A stretch of 64,000 bases of DNA, taken from NCBI GenBank assembly GCA_965243265.1, contig CBDEUL010000002.1, positions 1 through 64,000 on the forward strand. Reading direction: 5' to 3'. The notes beneath the pieces are model-generated. The model had not been told where the DNA came from, made no database searches, and saw nothing but the letters and a program-made list of their open reading frames with translations. The stretch comes from Flavicella sp965243265. Lineage in GTDB: Bacteria > Bacteroidota > Bacteroidia > Flavobacteriales > Flavobacteriaceae. Position numbers and translations under genes: made by a program. This document shows positions 41,785 through 51,498 of the stretch, in pieces (the first letter of the stretch is position 1; every line of letters begins with the position of its first letter).

Positions 41785-43134
41785 ATGAAAATCGTCATTG
41801 CAGGAGCAGGAGACGTTGGTTTTCACTTAGCCAAACTGCTGTCCAACGAGTCCCAAGACACCTATATAATTGATTCTAATGCAAAAAAGTTAAAATATAT
41901 AGACGATCATTTAGATGTTATTACTTACAAAGGCGATGCTACTTCTATTAAATCTTTGAAAGAGGTTGGTATTGGTAATGCAGATTTATTACTTGCCGTT
42001 ACTGAATCTCAGAACACCAATCTAATGGTTGCTGGACTGAGCAAAAAACTAGGCGTCAAAAAAACAATAGCAAGAATTTCAAATACAGAGTTTTTAACTA
42101 CCGATGAAATTAACTTTACTGAAGTAGGTATTGATCATATGATTTCTCCTGAGTATTTAGCAGCCAATGAAATTGAGGTTTTGTTAAAAGAATCTATTTT
42201 TAATGACAAAATAGAATTCGAAAATGGAGCAATTAATATTTTAGGAGCACGTTTATCTTCTAAGTCACCTCTAATCGGAAAAACAGTTCGAGAAGCTAAA
42301 GAGCTATTTTCAGAAATAGAATTCACAACCATTTCTTTAAAAAGAGAAAACACTGTTGAAACCATCATTCCTCGTGGAAGCACATTATTCAAACACCACG
42401 ATCAAGTTTATTTTTCTGTAACAGCAAACTCTGTAAAAGAAGCCTACCAATTAATAGGTAAAGAAAAAATAGGGATCAAAGATGTCATGATTTTAGGAGG
42501 AAGTAAAATTGGACAAATAGCAGCAAAATCTCTTTGTGCAGAAAATTTTAATGTAAAACTTATTGAAAACAAAAGAGACAAAGCTTTTGAATTAGCGAAT
42601 GAGTTATGTAATACATTAATTATTGATGGAGATGGACGAAATGTAGACTTATTAGAAGAAGAATCTATTGGCACAATGGATGCCTTTGTTGCCGTAACAG
42701 GAAACTCTGAAACAAACATTATGTCTTGCCTTGTTGCCAAATCAAAAGGAGTTAAGAAAACCATTGCTTTGGTAGAAAACATGGATTATATCAACATCTC
42801 TCAAACAATTGGTATTGATACGCTTATTAACAAAAAACTACTTGCTGCCAGTGCTATTTTCCGCCATGTTAGAAAAGGGAAAGTACTTGCTTTGGCAAAC
42901 CTACACAATGTAGATGCTGAGGTTCTTGAATTTTTTGTGAGAAGAAAAGCCAAAGTAACAAAATACCCTATAAAAGATTTAAGCCTAACTAGAAAAGCTG
43001 TTATTGGAGGTATTGTTCGTAAAGGTATTGCTTATATGCCTTCTGGAGATTTTCAGATAGAAAAAGGAGATCGAGTAATTGTATTCTGTTTACCTGAAGC
43101 AATTAATGAAGTAGAAAAATCATTCAATAATTAA
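41785..43134 (+). CDS. trkA: Trk system potassium uptake regulatory subunit TrkA
   Basis: 449 residues, two RCK units, each a Rossmann NAD-binding domain plus RCK-C domain. The nucleotide motifs are GAGDVG (7-12) with acidic 'YIIDSN', and 'MILGGSKIGQIAA' (~235-250). Cytoplasmic TrkA gates the TrkH channel in response to NAD(H) or ATP/ADP. It is 3 nt upstream of trkH. Confidence 0.95.
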   Translation: MKIVIAGAGDVGFHLAKLLSNESQDTYIIDSNAKKLKYIDDHLDVITYKGDATSIKSLKEVGIGNADLLLAVTESQNTNLMVAGLSKKLGVKKTIARISNTEFLTTDEINFTEVGIDHMISPEYLAANEIEVLLKESIFNDKIEFENGAINILGARLSSKSPLIGKTVREAKELFSEIEFTTISLKRENTVETIIPRGSTLFKHHDQVYFSVTANSVKEAYQLIGKEKIGIKDVMILGGSKIGQIAAKSLCAENFNVKLIENKRDKAFELANELCNTLIIDGDGRNVDLLEEESIGTMDAFVAVTGNSETNIMSCLVAKSKGVKKTIALVENMDYINISQTIGIDTLINKKLLAASAIFRHVRKGKVLALANLHNVDAEVLEFFVRRKAKVTKYPIKDLSLTRKAVIGGIVRKGIAYMPSGDFQIEKGDRVIVFCLPEAINEVEKSFNN

Positions 43135-43137
43135 TCA

Positions 43138-44646
43138 ATGAAAGCTACAACGGGTTTGAATTGGAAAATAGTTATTAGCTTCACTGGTCTAACAGCTATT
43201 TTAAATGGTATTTTTATGCTACTTGCCGTTCCTTTTAGTATCTACAAAGAAGAAGACGCTACCTACGGAATTTTACTTGCAGGCGCTACCACAATTGCTC
43301 TTGGATTTTGCATGTGGTTTTTCAATAGAAAAGCACCTAAAACTTTACACAAAAGAGAAGGATATATTATTGTTACCTTAGGTTGGTTAACCCTTACACT
43401 CACAGGAGCACTCCCCTATCTTTTTACAGGTACTATTCCCCACTTTGTAGATGCTGTTTTTGAAACAATTTCTGGATATTCTACTACAGGTGCCTCTATC
43501 GTGAACGATATTGAAGCACTACCTAATGGAATTCTCTTTTGGAGAAGTGCCACGCATTGGATTGGGGGTATGGGAATTATTGTACTAACAATAGCCATAT
43601 TACCCTTATTAGGAATTGGAGGAATGCAATTATTTATGGCAGAAGCCCCTGGACCTTCCGCTGATAAAATGCACCCTAGAATTACACAAACTGCTAAACG
43701 TTTATGGATCATTTACGTATCTCTAACACTCACTGAATTTATCCTTTTAAAAATTGCTGGAATGACTTGGTTTGATGCCATTAATCATGCCATGGCAACA
43801 ATGAGTACTGGTGGTTTTTCTACCAAAAATGCAAGTATGGCTCACTGGAATCATATGCCACTAATCCAGTATATCATTATTGGTTTTATGTTTGTTGCTG
43901 GTACCAATTTTATACTCACCTACTTTGTATTAAAAGGAAAAATCAAAAAAATATTTCAAAACGAAGAATTCAAATACTACTTTTTCGGTAGTCTTGGGAT
44001 GACTATCGTAATAACATTGATCATTCAGTTTTTCCAAACTCCAGGAATCGAATCAACAGTAAACCACCCAATGCCTTGGGGTTCTTTTGAAAGTTCTTTT
44101 AGACATGCAGGATTTCAAGTAGTATCCGTAATCACTACTACTGGTTTTGTTTCTGCCGATTACACTACTTGGAATTCACTTGCTACAATGCTTATTTTTT
44201 CACTTTTTCTTGTTGGAGGATCTGCAGGTTCCACAAGTGGAGGTGTAAAAATTGTACGTCATATTATTATGATTAAAAACAGTATGCTAGAATTTAAAAA
44301 GCTATTACATCCAAATGCTATTATCCCTGTTCGTTATGACAACAGCGGAGTTTCTAGAATTATTGTATTTAATATACTTTCATTCTTTGTTCTCTACATG
44401 CTTATTTTTATATCAAGTGCTATTATATTAAGTTTTATGGGGCTCGACTTTACTTCTGCCATAGGAGCTGCCGCTTCTTCATTGGGTAATGTAGGACCTG
44501 CCCTTGGATCTTTAGGACCTGTAGATAATTATGCTCACCTATCAGATAGTGCAAAATTATTTTGCTCGTTTTTAATGCTTATTGGACGTTTAGAGTTATT
44601 CACTGTTTTAATTTTGTTTACTCCATTCTTTTGGAAAAAAAATTAA
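43138..44646 (+). CDS. trkH: Trk/Ktr-type potassium channel subunit TrkH
   Basis: 502 residues, around ten membrane helices in four M1-P-M2 repeats. The selectivity-filter loops are visible: 'SGYSTTGAS', 'TMSTGGFST', 'ITTTGFVS' and 'SSLGNVGPALG', each with the conserved Gly. It imports K+ with TrkA as gate. It ends 79 nt before the next gene, which has its own -7 element. Confidence 0.95.
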   Translation: MKATTGLNWKIVISFTGLTAILNGIFMLLAVPFSIYKEEDATYGILLAGATTIALGFCMWFFNRKAPKTLHKREGYIIVTLGWLTLTLTGALPYLFTGTIPHFVDAVFETISGYSTTGASIVNDIEALPNGILFWRSATHWIGGMGIIVLTIAILPLLGIGGMQLFMAEAPGPSADKMHPRITQTAKRLWIIYVSLTLTEFILLKIAGMTWFDAINHAMATMSTGGFSTKNASMAHWNHMPLIQYIIIGFMFVAGTNFILTYFVLKGKIKKIFQNEEFKYYFFGSLGMTIVITLIIQFFQTPGIESTVNHPMPWGSFESSFRHAGFQVVSVITTTGFVSADYTTWNSLATMLIFSLFLVGGSAGSTSGGVKIVRHIIMIKNSMLEFKKLLHPNAIIPVRYDNSGVSRIIVFNILSFFVLYMLIFISSAIILSFMGLDFTSAIGAAASSLGNVGPALGSLGPVDNYAHLSDSAKLFCSFLMLIGRLELFTVLILFTPFFWKKN

Positions 44647-44678
44647 CATTTATCATACTTCTAAAGCTTTTATCCGTG

Positions 44679-44686
44679 TACTTTTG
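44679..44686 (+). promoter_or_regulatory. -7 element upstream of the small barrel gene
   Basis: TACTTTTG matches TAnnTTTG, 39 nt before the ATG at 44726. No TTG is found at standard spacing. Confidence 0.4.
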
Positions 44687-44725
44687 TACTGGAAATAAAA
44701 CATCTTACTTACAAATACCATTAGA

Positions 44726-45250
44726 ATGAAAATACACACCCTCCAAAAACTATTTATTTTAACCTTATTCTTATACAGTGTAAACTCATTCTCTCAAGAA
44801 AGCGAATTTAAACACTTCAGAGTTAGTCCTGTTATTAGTCACACCTATATCCCTACAGCTACTTCAGAGGGTACACAAACAATTATTGTTCCTTCTATTG
44901 GTTTAGATTTAGAATATTGGATATCTGAAAAATGGGGTATTGGCTTTCACAACGATCTAGAACTTTTTAACTACGAAATTGAAAGCGACCATGAAATTTC
45001 TGTTGAAAGAGATTACCCTGTGGTAATTACACTTGACGGACTTGCAAAAATATACAAAGAATTGGTTTTTGTATTTGGTACTGGTATAGAACTTGAAAAA
45101 AACAAAAACTTATTTATCATAAGAGCTGGATTAGAATATGAAATAGAATTTGCAGAAAACTGGGATGTTGCTCCTACCGCTCTTTACGATTATAGATCTG
45201 GTGAATTTGGTACTTGGTCTATAGGACTAGGTATTGGTCGAAGGTTTTAA
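44726..45250 (+). CDS. Small outer membrane beta-barrel protein, unknown role
   Basis: 174 residues. A signal peptide (1-24, ending NSFSQ) is followed by alternating hydrophobic strands ('IIVPSIGLDLEYWISEKWGIGFHNDLELF', 'ELVFVFGTGIELEKNKNLFIIRAGLEYEIEF', 'TWSIGLGIGRRF') with a C-terminal Phe, typical of an eight-stranded porin-like barrel. No specific family is recognised. It is followed by a bidirectional terminator. Confidence 0.75.
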   Translation: MKIHTLQKLFILTLFLYSVNSFSQESEFKHFRVSPVISHTYIPTATSEGTQTIIVPSIGLDLEYWISEKWGIGFHNDLELFNYEIESDHEISVERDYPVVITLDGLAKIYKELVFVFGTGIELEKNKNLFIIRAGLEYEIEFAENWDVAPTALYDYRSGEFGTWSIGLGIGRRF

Positions 45251-45266
45251 ACATTCCTTTGTCTCA

Positions 45267-45305
45267 AAAAACAAAAGGCTTCCTTATAGGAAGCCTTTTG
45301 TTTTT
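45267..45305. terminator. Bidirectional terminator
   Basis: An 18-bp perfect stem (45267-45284 with 45288-45305, core AAGGCTTCCT) has a 3-nt loop. Its AAAAA and TTTTT outer ends give a T-run in both directions. It lies between convergent genes and should serve both. Confidence 0.9.
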
Positions 45306-45322
45306 ATAAAATTAGTTTTAGC

Positions 45323-46684
45323 TTAACAAGCCATTACGGTTTCTTTCATTTCTTCGAAGTCCAATCCTCCATAATTTCCAGAACTCATCAACAACAAAGC
45401 CGTATCTGCTAAATTTTGAGAGAATAAATATTCTTTAAATGCTTTTGGATCTGTATAAACAATCAAGTCTTCTCTTTGAAAAGCTTCTTTTATTTGTTTT
45501 TCAGAAACCTCCTCTAATTGTTTAATAGCTACAGCATCTGGAGAGTAAAAAACAACAGCTGTATCTGCTTTATCCAATGCTCCAACATACTCTTCCAAAA
45601 ACGCCGCATTTAAACTACTATAGGTATGTAACTCCAAACAAGCCAATACTGTTCTATCTGTATATTGGTTTTTAACTGCCGTTGTAGTTGCTTTTACTTT
45701 TGAAGGTGAATGTGCAAAATCTTTAAAAACAACTGTAGCATCTGTTTCTACAATTTTTTCCAATCGTTTACTTGCTCCAGTAAAACTAGCTATAGCTTCA
45801 TAAAACTCATCTTCTCCTATTCCTATATGTTGACAAATCCATTTGGCACCCGCCAAATTCTGTAAATTATGCTCTCCAAAAACCTCTAATGGCATTGCTC
45901 CATCTGGAGTATCTAAATAGGTAACCCCATTTTTAATAGTATGTTTTGGTGTATTGTAGGGATATCTTTTAATAGTATGCTCACTTTCCTCTACCACACT
46001 TTTAACATGTGTATCCTCTTCATTATACACCATAATACCACCATTGGTCAACGAATCTGTAAATATTCGAAACTGGTCTTTGTAATTTTCAAAAGTTGGA
46101 AAGACATTGATATGATCCCAAGAAATACCACTTAACAAAGCTATATTAGGTTTGTACAAATGAAACTTTGGACGTCTATCAATGGGAGATGATAAATACT
46201 CATCTCCCTCTAATATCATAAACTCATTTTCTTGTGTCAAATGAACCATGGTGTCAAAACCCTCTAATTGAGCTCCTACCATATAATCCACATCCATATC
46301 ATGATAATTTAACACATGTAAAATCATAGATGTAATGGTTGTCTTCCCGTGAGATCCTCCTATAACAACTCTAGTTTTGTCTTTTGATTGCTCGTATAAA
46401 AACTCTGGATATGAATAAATTTTTATTCCTAACTCTTGAGCTTTTAACAATTCTGGATTGTCTTTTTTTGCATGCATTCCCAATACAACGGCATCTAAAT
46501 CCGAAGTTATTTTTTCTGGAAACCATCCAAACTCTTCTGGTAATAATCCTTTTGCTGACAGTCTAGATTTTGAAGGTTCAAAAATGGCATCATCACTACC
46601 TTTGATTTGATATCCTTTTTGATGCAATGCCAATGCTAAATTGTGCATTGCACTCCCTCCAATTGCTATAAAATGTATCTTCAT
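45323..46684 (-). CDS. mpl: Mur ligase, Mpl-type (UDP-MurNAc:tripeptide ligase)
   Basis: 453 residues, three Mur domains. The N-terminal UDP-binding domain begins MKIHFIAIGGSAMHNLALALHQKGYQIKGSDD; the P-loop is GGSHGKTT (109-116); the central domain has 'EGDEYLSSPIDRRPKFHLYKP' and 'SWDHINVFP'; the C-terminal domain carries 'DFAHSPSKV'. The 'DEYLSS...RPKF' segment favours Mpl, which recycles murein tripeptide, over MurC, which normally lies in the dcw cluster. It is 5 nt after the chitinase gene, probably by chance. Confidence 0.82.
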   Translation of the reverse strand: MKIHFIAIGGSAMHNLALALHQKGYQIKGSDDAIFEPSKSRLSAKGLLPEEFGWFPEKITSDLDAVVLGMHAKKDNPELLKAQELGIKIYSYPEFLYEQSKDKTRVVIGGSHGKTTITSMILHVLNYHDMDVDYMVGAQLEGFDTMVHLTQENEFMILEGDEYLSSPIDRRPKFHLYKPNIALLSGISWDHINVFPTFENYKDQFRIFTDSLTNGGIMVYNEEDTHVKSVVEESEHTIKRYPYNTPKHTIKNGVTYLDTPDGAMPLEVFGEHNLQNLAGAKWICQHIGIGEDEFYEAIASFTGASKRLEKIVETDATVVFKDFAHSPSKVKATTTAVKNQYTDRTVLACLELHTYSSLNAAFLEEYVGALDKADTAVVFYSPDAVAIKQLEEVSEKQIKEAFQREDLIVYTDPKAFKEYLFSQNLADTALLLMSSGNYGGLDFEEMKETVMAC

Positions 46685-46689
46685 TTAAG

Positions 46690-49600
46690 TTACTCTTTCT
46701 TTATTATGCGGAGTGTTTTATATTCTCCATTTGTAAATGACACTTTTACAAGGTAATTACCTGCTCTTAAGCCAGAAACATCTATGCGTTTTTTTGCTGT
46801 TGTTGAGAACTGTAATTGCCCTTGAAAATTAAAGATTTCAATATAGCTTATTTCCTGTAAACTTTCAATATTAAAGAAGCTAGATGTAACATTTGGATAA
46901 ACTTTTACTTGTGCTACCTGTTCTAAACCTTCATTGCCTACACTTAATGTTTCTTCTTCACAATCTTCTAAATACTCCCAAACATCTGAGCTTCCTGGTG
47001 TTTCATTTTGTGTCCACCATTTATTCTGATACAAGTTCTCATTATATACAACTTTGTTACCTGGTTGTGCATATACTTTTGTAGAATCCCAATCATCAAT
47101 TAAATCACAAGGACTAATTGTATTTTCATCTACAACATTTACCGTTACCGAAGCTGTTAATATTTCTCCATTGTTATTCGCTTCAGCTGTTATGATATAA
47201 GTTCCAAAATCTGATGGAGTCCATACAACTTGATTTCCATTATATACATTTCCTTCTACAGTTATGGTAACATTTGTCAACTCATCTTCTGGATCAGTTA
47301 CCGTTAATAGAAGATCAACAGTATCTCCCATTGAAATGGCTACATTCTCATTATCTAATGGAGACGCAAATGCAATAGACACTTGTGATTCACATTCATT
47401 AGTATCTATTTGGAACGGCCCCATATTTGCACAACCTAATTCAATAGGATTGTTGGTTCCATCCAACCCTGTACTTACACTAAATAGATCGGTAAATTTT
47501 TCAAAATGCCCTATTCTATGGGTTACTTTTACAAACTCATCACCACCTGTATTACATTCTATTCCTCCGTTTATAATATTCACCGTTGCTCCAAATCCTG
47601 GTATCAATCCATTACTTTCTTGAGCTTCTGTTGGTGTCCAATTACCCACCATTACATCATGTGCAGATGGTTTTGGGTATTGTTCTGTCATCCAAAACCA
47701 AAGAGCTGTTTGAAACCCAACTGCTCCATCTTCTGTTACCAAATCCGGATTGTTTAACAATACATTTTTATCTCCATATAAAAATTCACTTACTTGTCCG
47801 TAGTTATAGTTCCAACTCAACTGAATTGGTCCTCTTCCGTGGTACGACTTTCCTGTTGCTGGTGGATAAATCAAATGCCCTTCTTCTCTATATCCTAACG
47901 ATCCATTACCATAACCTACTTCTTCATTAAAACGCAATCCCCAAGCATAACGTCCACCTGGTGCAGTATCCCAACCACCCGTAGTTTCTTGTGATATATT
48001 AGCTAAATAAGCTGCCAATTCACGTAACTTAGCATCGCTTGTTCCTTCATTAGCAAACAAACCGTAATCTTTTGTTTCTGTTATAATCGCTTTTGTACTT
48101 GTTCTAAATGCATCGTCTTCTCTAATAACAATAGCTTCTCCTGTTGTTTTATTAATACGTGTTAATTTATACGCATTGGTACCACAACGTCTTTCAAAAA
48201 CAATTTTTATTTCATTCATAGCGTTTACCGCTTCTATGAAATTTTCATAACTATAATAATCGTCTTCTCCTTCAATTGGAGTTCCTTCCAAATCTCTACC
48301 TATTCTATAAGGAAATAAGTCTTCCCATAATTCTTCTGTTATAATTGAAGAAATTGGATGTTCTGATGAGTTTTGCTCTTTTATTTCAAAACTAACTGTT
48401 TTATTTGCAGACTTATCTTCATTATCTGTCGCTGTAATTTCTAACGTATTTACACCAAATTCTAAAGGTGTAAAATCTAATACATACGTTTCTTCATCTT
48501 GAGTAAAAGTCACTTCCTCTCCATTCAATAAAAACGCTGTTTCTTCTACAGTTCCATCTACATCTACTATGGTAAGTTCAATGGATATTTGAGATAATTC
48601 TTCTTGATAAATCACTTCATTTTCTGATGGTGATACTAATGTGATTTTTGGTGCTTTATTCTCTAAAACAATATCTGATCCTTCTACAAAAACCTTGTTT
48701 ATTGCATTGATTAATGGCGCTTCTGTTGTTGGTGAATACGGCAATTTATTGGCGTATGTTTCTGTAATTTCTCCTGGCTCTAAATCACCAAATACTTGCC
48801 ATACAATTACGCCTCCTATATCATTTGTGTTGATATATTTTGCTTTTTCTTCTATAGACTCTATATTATCGTAACTTAAAAAATAGTTGTCTTTGGTCAT
48901 ATAAGGAACCTTTGCTGTATCATCCCAATGCTCTGTCCAACCCTCTTTATTATTTAATATAAAACTATGATTAGGAGTTCCATCAAAAGCTCCCCAATTG
49001 CTATAATCTGCTGCTGTAGAAACAGGTCCATCTGGAGCTATATTTTTTTGAACTTTTACAGTAGGCGCATTCAAATCTCCACTTCCTTCTGTTACCATCC
49101 CTCTTCCATAGAAACCTACTCCCATGTTTATTTTTTTAGGGTCAACTCCTTGTTCAGTCAAATAAGTAAAAGCCTCATCCCAAGACATTGAGTTACCGTC
49201 TGCATTGTCATAAGAGTACAATGGAGAATTGTGTTCTGCATGATTACTCCACCCTCCGTTCATATCATAAGACATGATGTTGAAATAATCCATTGTTTCA
49301 CTCAAAGCTTCCCAATCATAACCGTTTAATTTTGTTGGCGAAGCGTTAAAAGCTGCTGTAATCAACTTATCATCTCCTATAGCCTCTCTCAATTCTGCAA
49401 TTAAAATTTCAAAGTTTTCAAAATCCGCTTCACTTCCTACAAAATTCATCCCACTAAATGGTCCTGGAAATTCCCAATCTAAATCAATTCCATCAAAATC
49501 GTATTTCTCTATTAAGGTAACACAATCTTCAATAAACCTAGCTCTCATATCTGGGTCTGCTGCTACTTCTGGAAAGTGTTTACTCATACTCCACCCTCCT

Positions 49601-50196
49601 AATGAAGCCATTAATTTTACTCCATTTTCATGTGCCAACTCAACAATTCCTTTGGCGCCATCTTTTGCAGGTACAGCTAATCCTTGTGACATGCTTCCTG
49701 TTTCTCCTGTTCTCACATTTACCCAACTTCCTCCTGAATCTGCTCCTTTGTAACCATGCTCTTCATAGACCCAATACAGTGAGTGTTCTGGGGTTTCATC
49801 TAAATTGTCTGGCAAATAATAAAAGATTTCCATTTCTCCATAAAACAGCCAATTATCCCAACTAGAATAAGTATCTGTATAAAATAATGGTGCTGGTTCT
49901 TGTACCTGACCTTCTACGTGAATTTGTTGATTTCTAAAATCGGCACTGTGTAAAGACCCATCTTTTGCAACTCCAAAAAATGACCAGTTTAAGATAGTGT
50001 ATTGTGAATAATCTAAATTTAATTGGTTGTAAAATCCTTTTTGAACTCCATGATTGGCATTCTTCCAAGCATCCCATTGTGTAAAGTACCCTATCACTTC
50101 TTTGTCATGCTGGGCAGTTGTAAATTCGTAAGAGTTTGTTTGTGCAAAACTCGTGGCTATTGTTAAAAATAATAACCCAATAAACATTTTTTTCAT
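46690..50196 (-). CDS. Secreted bifunctional chitinase: GH18 + GH19 + CBM + T9SS sorting domain
   Basis: 1168 residues. The signal peptide is 1-19. A GH18 domain (~32-490) has the catalytic DGIDLDWE (235-242, acid Glu242) and 'MSYDMNGGW'. An Ig-like module follows (~515-607). A GH19 domain (~615-900) has 'NISQETTGGW' with Glu736, and 'YHGRGPIQLSWNYNYGQ'. A second Ig-like module (~938-1022), a CBM5/12-like chitin-binding module (~1035-1077, 'WDSTKVYAQPGNKVVYNENLYQNKWW') and a T9SS type A C-terminal domain (~1097-1168, 'VYPNVTSSFFNI') complete it. Retaining GH18 and inverting GH19 chemistries in one chain would act together on crystalline chitin or on chitin with different deacetylation. Confidence 0.92.
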   Translation of the reverse strand: MKKMFIGLLFLTIATSFAQTNSYEFTTAQHDKEVIGYFTQWDAWKNANHGVQKGFYNQLNLDYSQYTILNWSFFGVAKDGSLHSADFRNQQIHVEGQVQEPAPLFYTDTYSSWDNWLFYGEMEIFYYLPDNLDETPEHSLYWVYEEHGYKGADSGGSWVNVRTGETGSMSQGLAVPAKDGAKGIVELAHENGVKLMASLGGWSMSKHFPEVAADPDMRARFIEDCVTLIEKYDFDGIDLDWEFPGPFSGMNFVGSEADFENFEILIAELREAIGDDKLITAAFNASPTKLNGYDWEALSETMDYFNIMSYDMNGGWSNHAEHNSPLYSYDNADGNSMSWDEAFTYLTEQGVDPKKINMGVGFYGRGMVTEGSGDLNAPTVKVQKNIAPDGPVSTAADYSNWGAFDGTPNHSFILNNKEGWTEHWDDTAKVPYMTKDNYFLSYDNIESIEEKAKYINTNDIGGVIVWQVFGDLEPGEITETYANKLPYSPTTEAPLINAINKVFVEGSDIVLENKAPKITLVSPSENEVIYQEELSQISIELTIVDVDGTVEETAFLLNGEEVTFTQDEETYVLDFTPLEFGVNTLEITATDNEDKSANKTVSFEIKEQNSSEHPISSIITEELWEDLFPYRIGRDLEGTPIEGEDDYYSYENFIEAVNAMNEIKIVFERRCGTNAYKLTRINKTTGEAIVIREDDAFRTSTKAIITETKDYGLFANEGTSDAKLRELAAYLANISQETTGGWDTAPGGRYAWGLRFNEEVGYGNGSLGYREEGHLIYPPATGKSYHGRGPIQLSWNYNYGQVSEFLYGDKNVLLNNPDLVTEDGAVGFQTALWFWMTEQYPKPSAHDVMVGNWTPTEAQESNGLIPGFGATVNIINGGIECNTGGDEFVKVTHRIGHFEKFTDLFSVSTGLDGTNNPIELGCANMGPFQIDTNECESQVSIAFASPLDNENVAISMGDTVDLLLTVTDPEDELTNVTITVEGNVYNGNQVVWTPSDFGTYIITAEANNNGEILTASVTVNVVDENTISPCDLIDDWDSTKVYAQPGNKVVYNENLYQNKWWTQNETPGSSDVWEYLEDCEEETLSVGNEGLEQVAQVKVYPNVTSSFFNIESLQEISYIEIFNFQGQLQFSTTAKKRIDVSGLRAGNYLVKVSFTNGEYKTLRIIKKE

Positions 50197-50264
50197 AAAT
50201 ATATCGGTATAAAATTAAAGCCCTCAAAAACGTTATTCTTGACGTTACTTGGGGGCACATCTCA

Positions 50265-50272
50265 CAAAAGTA
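50265..50272 (-). promoter_or_regulatory. -7 element upstream of the chitinase gene
   Basis: Minus-strand TACTTTTG matches TAnnTTTG, 68 nt before the ATG. No clear -33 TTG is at standard spacing, which would fit a gene needing an activator. Confidence 0.4.
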
Positions 50273-50397
50273 CCGCATCAATAAGTTTGCAGAAATAACA
50301 TTTGTATATACCATACCTAAGGTTTTCTTAAGGAAACCTCAAAAAAATCATAAAATATTGATTATTCATCAATACAGACAAGTTTAAAACAAATAAA

Positions 50398-50424
50398 CCT
50401 CCACAAACACAAAGCCTGTAGAGG
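50398..50424 (-). terminator. Probable terminator of the TfoX-like gene
   Basis: On the minus strand CCTCTACA pairs with TGTGGAGG (8 bp, one U-G) across an 11-nt loop, followed by TTTATTTGTTTT. It lies 135 nt past the stop codon. Confidence 0.5.
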
Positions 50425-50558
50425 TACCATCCCATTCTATAAAAAATTCTATTTTCTTATTAATCTATATTAGAAATCACTTTTCTTAAAACAAACCTAT
50501 ATAACATATTTCTCTTTCAGCATAAACTATTTTATTTAATAGATAAAATGTCCTTCTT

Positions 50559-50906
50559 TTATTTACGTCTTTTTTTACTCGCTTTTGCCAAAGGATTAAA
50601 ATCCAAAGCCAATTGCAACCAATACTCTAAATCATCCTCTAAGTCTGTAGCCTCTTCCTCTAAAAAAACATAGCCTTTCATAGGTCTCCCAGTAAAGTTC
50701 ATTTCTTTAGCCCCAGGTTTTTCCAATGCAGCCTCATAATTTTCAGTACCAATTCTAGCCATCAGTTCATCACGAACCACACCTACGCACATTTTTTCAT
50801 CCACCATAAAACACAAACCACCCATCATTTTCATAGACCTAAAATCAATTTTATTTTCTGTAAAAAAACGTTCTACACGCTCTGCCAAATATTCATTATA
50901 CGCCAT
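50559..50906 (-). CDS. TfoX N-terminal domain protein
   Basis: 115 residues. 'VERFFTENKIDFRSMKMMGGLCFMVDEKMCVGVVRDELMARIG' is the TfoX_N (Sxy-like) core with the usual 'MGGLCFM' and 'RIG' motifs; the C-terminal tail is Lys/Arg-rich (KASKKRRK). In Proteobacteria TfoX regulates competence, but single-domain versions in Bacteroidota have no known role. It is monocistronic. Confidence 0.85.
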   Translation of the reverse strand: MAYNEYLAERVERFFTENKIDFRSMKMMGGLCFMVDEKMCVGVVRDELMARIGTENYEAALEKPGAKEMNFTGRPMKGYVFLEEEATDLEDDLEYWLQLALDFNPLAKASKKRRK

Positions 50907-50999
50907 AGTTTCCTAAAATTTACCTCTATTAAAAGTTCCTGTATTTAAAAATTAAATATACATAATGTCCTGACACAAAATACATATCAAATTATTTCT

Positions 51000-51007
51000 T
51001 ACATTTG
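51000..51007 (+). promoter_or_regulatory. -7 element of the thiamine operon
   Basis: TACATTTG lies just upstream of the TPP riboswitch, so the transcript would begin near 51014, at the first helix of the aptamer. Confidence 0.55.
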
Positions 51008-51015
51008 TATTTGTA

Positions 51016-51099
51016 AACTTTAGGGGTGTTCCTATAACACTAGGAACTGAGAAAAACCCTTTGAACCTGATACGGTTAACACCGACGAAGGGAAAAGTT
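51016..51099 (+). promoter_or_regulatory. TPP riboswitch (thi box)
   Basis: The aptamer core is unmistakable: AGGGGTG (51022-51028), CTGAGA, ACCCTTTGAACCTGAT and the closing GAAGGGA (51088-51093), with P1 formed by AACTTT (51016-51021) and AAAGTT (51094-51099). It senses thiamine pyrophosphate. The following 106 nt hold small hairpins (ATTTTGC/GCAAAAT at about 51102-51121) but no T-run, so control of translation of thiS is more likely than termination. Confidence 0.96.
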
Positions 51100-51205
51100 A
51101 AAATTTTGCTGAAATGCAAAATACGTCTCTTTTCTATGGAAATTTATTTCTAAATTCCCTCTTCTATCTCGGCTTATCAGTTTACGATATTTATTAAAAC
51201 CTATT

Positions 51206-51409
51206 ATGATAACAATATCTGTAAATAACAAGCAAACAAACGTTGATACGAATGTAACCATTCAAAAATTATTAGCACAATTAGAATTTCCTATAAACGG
51301 GATTGCTGTTGCTATTAACGATGAAATTATTCCACAACACACATGGAATACTAGCACATTAAACGAAAACGATCAATTACTAATCATACAAGCAACACAA
51401 GGAGGGTAA
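51206..51409 (+). CDS. thiS: Sulfur carrier protein ThiS
   Basis: 67 residues, ubiquitin-like fold, ending in the required di-glycine (ATQGG) that is adenylated and thiocarboxylated to donate sulfur for the thiazole ring. 'INGIAVAINDEIIPQHTW' is the family core. A ThiF-type activating enzyme is not in this window. It is the first gene after the riboswitch. Confidence 0.95.
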   Translation: MITISVNNKQTNVDTNVTIQKLLAQLEFPINGIAVAINDEIIPQHTWNTSTLNENDQLLIIQATQGG

Positions 51410-51498
51410 TTCAATTTACAATTACAAATTAACAATAAAATAGTAGTCACATATTAGTCTAAGCACTAAGTACCCACTATCTAATACTTTCAGCAACA

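Larger units (their letters stand above)
50197..50558. other. Intergenic region between the chitinase and TfoX-like genes
   Basis: 362 nt without a credible gene. It holds a candidate chitinase promoter -7 box (minus TACTTTTG, 50265-50272), an imperfect AGGTTT/AAACCT palindrome near 50320-50337 and a terminator-like hairpin at 50398-50424. The rest is AT-rich with no visible feature. Confidence 0.6.

Noticed and set aside
41725..41826. 34-codon N-terminal extension of RadC
   Set aside because: It is Cys-rich, unlike RadC N-termini, and would span the radC and trkA promoter boxes.
42135..42782. Minus-strand open frames opposite trkA
   Set aside because: TrkA is a strong match over its full length; the antisense frames have no recognisable protein features.
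50105..50314. 69-codon minus-strand frame upstream of and overlapping the chitinase start
   Set aside because: It overlaps the chitinase signal peptide in another frame and the candidate chitinase promoter; no features of a real protein.
51076..51261. Minus-strand 61-codon frame over the riboswitch tail
   Set aside because: It overlaps the thiamine leader and the thiS start, and has no family features.
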